Below, one piece after another: positions 7,001 through 8,303 of a DNA stretch of 8,303 nt. The notes below the pieces were generated by a model. That model had not been told where the DNA came from and made no database searches. It was given only the letters and a program-made list of their open reading frames with translations. Location of the stretch: NCBI GenBank assembly GCA_030528965.1, contig JAUMXS010000056.1, forward strand, positions 1 to 8,303, in the 5' to 3' direction. The translations under genes and the position numbers were made by a program. Every line of letters starts with the position of its first letter. Position 1 is the stretch's first letter. Source of the DNA: Eubacteriales bacterium (GTDB taxonomy: Bacteria > Bacillota > Clostridia > Oscillospirales > Oscillospiraceae).

Positions 7001-8273
7001 TCATGTCCTGACCGCCGATATCGAGAACACAGTCCACTTCCGGTTCAAAGAAGGATGCCGCCGTGCAGTGGGCGATCGTCTCCACTTCTCCTTCGTCCAG
7101 ACAAAATGCAGCCTTCAGCAGCGCTTCGCCGTAACCTGTGGAACAGGAATACGCGATTCGGGCCGCGGCGGGCAATTCCTCCTGCAGTTTTCTGATAGCA
7201 TCGATCGCCGTTTGCACAGGGTTTCCCTGATTATTGGCATAGTACGAGAACAGAAGCCGACCCTCTGTGTCGATCAGGGCCATTTTTGTCGTCGTTGAAC
7301 CAGCGTCAATGCCGAGGAAACAATCACCGGTGTATTCGGAAAGATTGGTTCTCCCCACGACAGCCTTTCCATGCCTCCGGAGGAACTCTTCATACTCCTC
7401 CTTTGAGGCAAACAGCGGCGGGAGACGCTTAATCTCAAAGCCCATGGAAACCCCCAATCGAAGCGTCTCGATCAAGTCCGCCATGTTCTTCGGCTCACAG
7501 TCCTTGGTCTCCAATGCCGCTCCCATCGCCGCAAACAGATGGGAATTTTCCGGGGCAACAGTATTCTCCGGTGTAAGACGGAGGGTGCGGATAAAAGCTT
7601 GCTTCAGCTCAGGCAGGAAGTGAAGCGGGCCGCCCAAAAAGGCTACACAGCCCCGGATGGGCTTTCCGCAAGCAAGACCGGAAATTGTCTGATTTACGAC
7701 CGCCTGGAAAATAGAAGCTGCAAGGTCCGCCTTGGTCGCGCCTTCATTGATCAGCGGCTGGATATCTGTCTTGGCAAACACACCGCAGCGGGCCGCGATC
7801 GGATATATCTGCTGATACGACGCAGCCGCCTCATTCAGGCCCTGTGCATCCGTCTGCAGAAGCGCCGCCATCTGGTCAATAAAAGACCCTGTGCCGCCGG
7901 CGCAGACGCCATTCATGCGTTCTTCCAGACTTCCACGGAAATAGATGATCTTAGCATCTTCACCGCCCAGCTCGATCGCCACGTCGGTCTGCGGCGCAAC
8001 CAAACGAACCGCAGAAGCTACCGCCATGACTTCCTGAACGAACCCAATCCCCAGCGCCTTTCCCAGATTGATGGAACCGGAGCCGGTAATGCAGATCCGC
8101 ATCGAGCACGCATGTATGCATTCTTCCGCTTCGCTCAGCATCTCCGCAAGCGTCTCCTGAACATGAGCGTAATGCCTTCGATAGGCACCGTAAACTATTT
8201 TATTCTCCGAATCCAGTACGACAACCTTGACCGTTGTCGATCCCACATCAACACCCGCACGATACTCAGCCAT
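4044..8273 (-). CDS. Giant fused acyl-CoA dehydratase activase / 2-hydroxyacyl-CoA dehydratase-like Fe-S protein
   Basis: A protein of about 1,409 residues, numbered here from the ATG at 8273. Two BadF/BadG/BcrA/BcrD (HgdC-like) ASKHA ATPase domains are in tandem. The first has DVGSTT (9-14), ELGGEDAK (101-108), Cys124 in NGVCAGGTG and Cys163 in ARCGVF. The second has DAGSTTTK (323-330), DIGGQDMK (418-425), Cys443/Cys447 in ACSSGCG and Cys482 in TRCTVF. In HgdC, one cysteine of each type per subunit holds a bridging [4Fe-4S] cluster that passes an electron to the dehydratase on ATP hydrolysis. A five-cysteine cluster follows (603-629). The C-terminal half resembles the DUF2229/CoA-enzyme-activase and dehydratase-like families (COG3580/COG3581): ECYPAK (718-723), HPCVFY (743-748), GRPYHIDPEVNHG (858-870), SFGCG (930-934), NNDACFP (1055-1061), TGGCCRASNY (1090-1099) and QPFACLPNH (1351-1359). 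This suggests a cytosolic ATP-driven low-potential electron donor and its acceptor in one chain. The substrate is unknown and no partner genes are visible. Another in-frame ATG lies at 8282, but the Shine-Dalgarno spacing favours 8273. The frame is open to the right edge. Confidence 0.93.
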   Translation of the reverse strand: MAEYRAGVDVGSTTVKVVVLDSENKIVYGAYRRHYAHVQETLAEMLSEAEECIHACSMRICITGSGSINLGKALGIGFVQEVMAVASAVRLVAPQTDVAIELGGEDAKIIYFRGSLEERMNGVCAGGTGSFIDQMAALLQTDAQGLNEAAASYQQIYPIAARCGVFAKTDIQPLINEGATKADLAASIFQAVVNQTISGLACGKPIRGCVAFLGGPLHFLPELKQAFIRTLRLTPENTVAPENSHLFAAMGAALETKDCEPKNMADLIETLRLGVSMGFEIKRLPPLFASKEEYEEFLRRHGKAVVGRTNLSEYTGDCFLGIDAGSTTTKMALIDTEGRLLFSYYANNQGNPVQTAIDAIRKLQEELPAAARIAYSCSTGYGEALLKAAFCLDEGEVETIAHCTAASFFEPEVDCVLDIGGQDMKCIKLRDHAVDTILLNEACSSGCGSFIENFAVSLGYTAEGFAKEALYAENPVDLGTRCTVFMNSNVKQAQKEGAPVSDISAGLAYSVIKNALFKVIKLADARALGKHIVVQGGSFCNHAVLRAFEKIAGIDAICPDISGVMGAFGAALIARERYHGQESSMLSIPEILNLTYTTSTARCGGCSNNCMLTISHFCSGKKYVSGNRCEKGEGSSGAKTRAPNVIAYKLERIFRYPPIPVEKANRGQIGIPRVLNMYENYPFWATFFKKLGFSVLLSPLSDRKLYERGMESIPSESECYPAKLAHGHVQWLIDQGAETIFHPCVFYEKQERPDVQNHYNCPIVVSYPENLKNNVEDIAEKNIRYIRPFIAFTSEKTAADRLVRVCRKEWNISEKEVRAAVHEAWEEQIRAKKDIVDAGERALAWMKKTKNRGIVLAGRPYHIDPEVNHGIPEMIASYGLAVLSEDSLPVGKLRLRSLRINDQWVYHSRLYSAAEYVSHRDDLELIQLNSFGCGLDAVTTDQVAEIMQNCNKLYTVLKIDEVNNLGAARIRLRSLLAAMKKREEQNIKSVPTPVRYKRTEFTKSMLDAGYTIIAPQMSPIHFDMLEPVFHKYGYNLVILDNDDRGAIDMGLQFVNNDACFPAITVVGQIMQAVLSGKFDTDKLAVIMTQTGGCCRASNYIGFIRRALDQVDMSHIPVISLNANGMEKNEGFKLPMKMLLDVCRGLVYGDLLMRCLYRMRPYEKEPGSANAMYKKWRAICIKALCDPNSKNRFARLCEKIVWDFDRLPIHEDLRKPRVGIVGEILVKYMPLANNHLVDLLEQEGAEAAVPDMMGFIAYCAHNVSYKRKYLGTGWKEATVARTIVKAIDVLRKPAIEALEKSCHFEAPASIEKLAELAKPFLSIGNQYGEGWFLTGEMVEFLLTDTPNIVCIQPFACLPNHVVGKGVIKVLKKSYPWANIVAVDYDPGASEVNQLNRIKLMLSSAKEACKA

Positions 8274-8283
8274 CTCGCTCATA

Positions 8284-8289
8284 CCCTCC
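8284..8289 (-). promoter_or_regulatory. Ribosome binding site of the activase gene (decides the start)
   Basis: On the − strand the site reads GGAGGG. Only one base separates it from the ATG at 8280-8282, which is too close for initiation. Ten bases separate it from the ATG at 8271-8273, the same spacing as for the EF-G gene in this window. The start at 8273 is therefore preferred. It shortens the product by three residues without touching the first ATPase motif. Confidence 0.75.
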
Positions 8290-8303
8290 AGACGGACACA
8301 TAC

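Noticed and set aside
4932..7298. A 788-codon open frame on the + strand inside the activase gene
   Set aside because: It is again in exact antisense register with a strongly biased real gene, is rich in Arg/His/Gln, has no recognisable domain, and lies opposite conserved activase motifs.

Overview
The window holds three long protein-coding genes. Two lie head to tail on the + strand and one on the − strand converges on them. Nothing in it marks a mobile element, a CRISPR array or a structural RNA gene. GC content looks moderately high (about mid-50s percent by eye). The right-hand gene belongs to the oxygen-sensitive 2-hydroxyacyl-CoA dehydratase/activase superfamily, and the genes have strong Shine-Dalgarno sites. 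Together these suggest a strictly anaerobic Firmicute of class Clostridia, perhaps an Oscillospiraceae/Ruminococcaceae-type gut bacterium. The organism assignment is inference.

Layout. (1) 1-1758, +: a gene cut by the left edge, encoding an eight-helix membrane protein. It has the helix order and soluble-domain order of a metal-type (P1B-like) P-type ATPase, but every catalytic signature motif is altered or missing. I read it as a P-type ATPase-derived pseudoenzyme. (2) 1759-1872: a short intergenic region with a near-consensus housekeeping promoter (TTGCAA, 17 bp, TATAAT) and a strong ribosome binding site. (3) 1873-3918, +: a complete EF-G paralog of the EF-G-2/FusA2 type. It has all five EF-G domains but Tyr in place of the catalytic His of the G3 motif and SKCD in place of NKxD. 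(4) 3919-4043: two hairpin terminators serving the converging genes. (5) 4044-8273, −: one very large gene (about 1,409 aa) that fuses two ATP-dependent activase (BadF/BadG/BcrA/BcrD, HgdC-like) domains, a cysteine cluster, and a CoA-enzyme-activase/dehydratase-like C-terminal half. (6) 8274-8303: its ribosome binding site and the window edge.

The three genes do not form an obvious pathway. EF-G-2 appears to be its own transcription unit, with its own promoter and terminator. The giant activase is transcribed separately from beyond the right edge. No CoA-transferase, dehydratase subunit pair, metal-responsive regulator or ribosomal-protein gene lies in the window to define a substrate or partner. 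The most interesting items are the degenerate P-type ATPase and the all-in-one activase/dehydratase-like fusion. The G-domain substitutions in the EF-G paralog come next.
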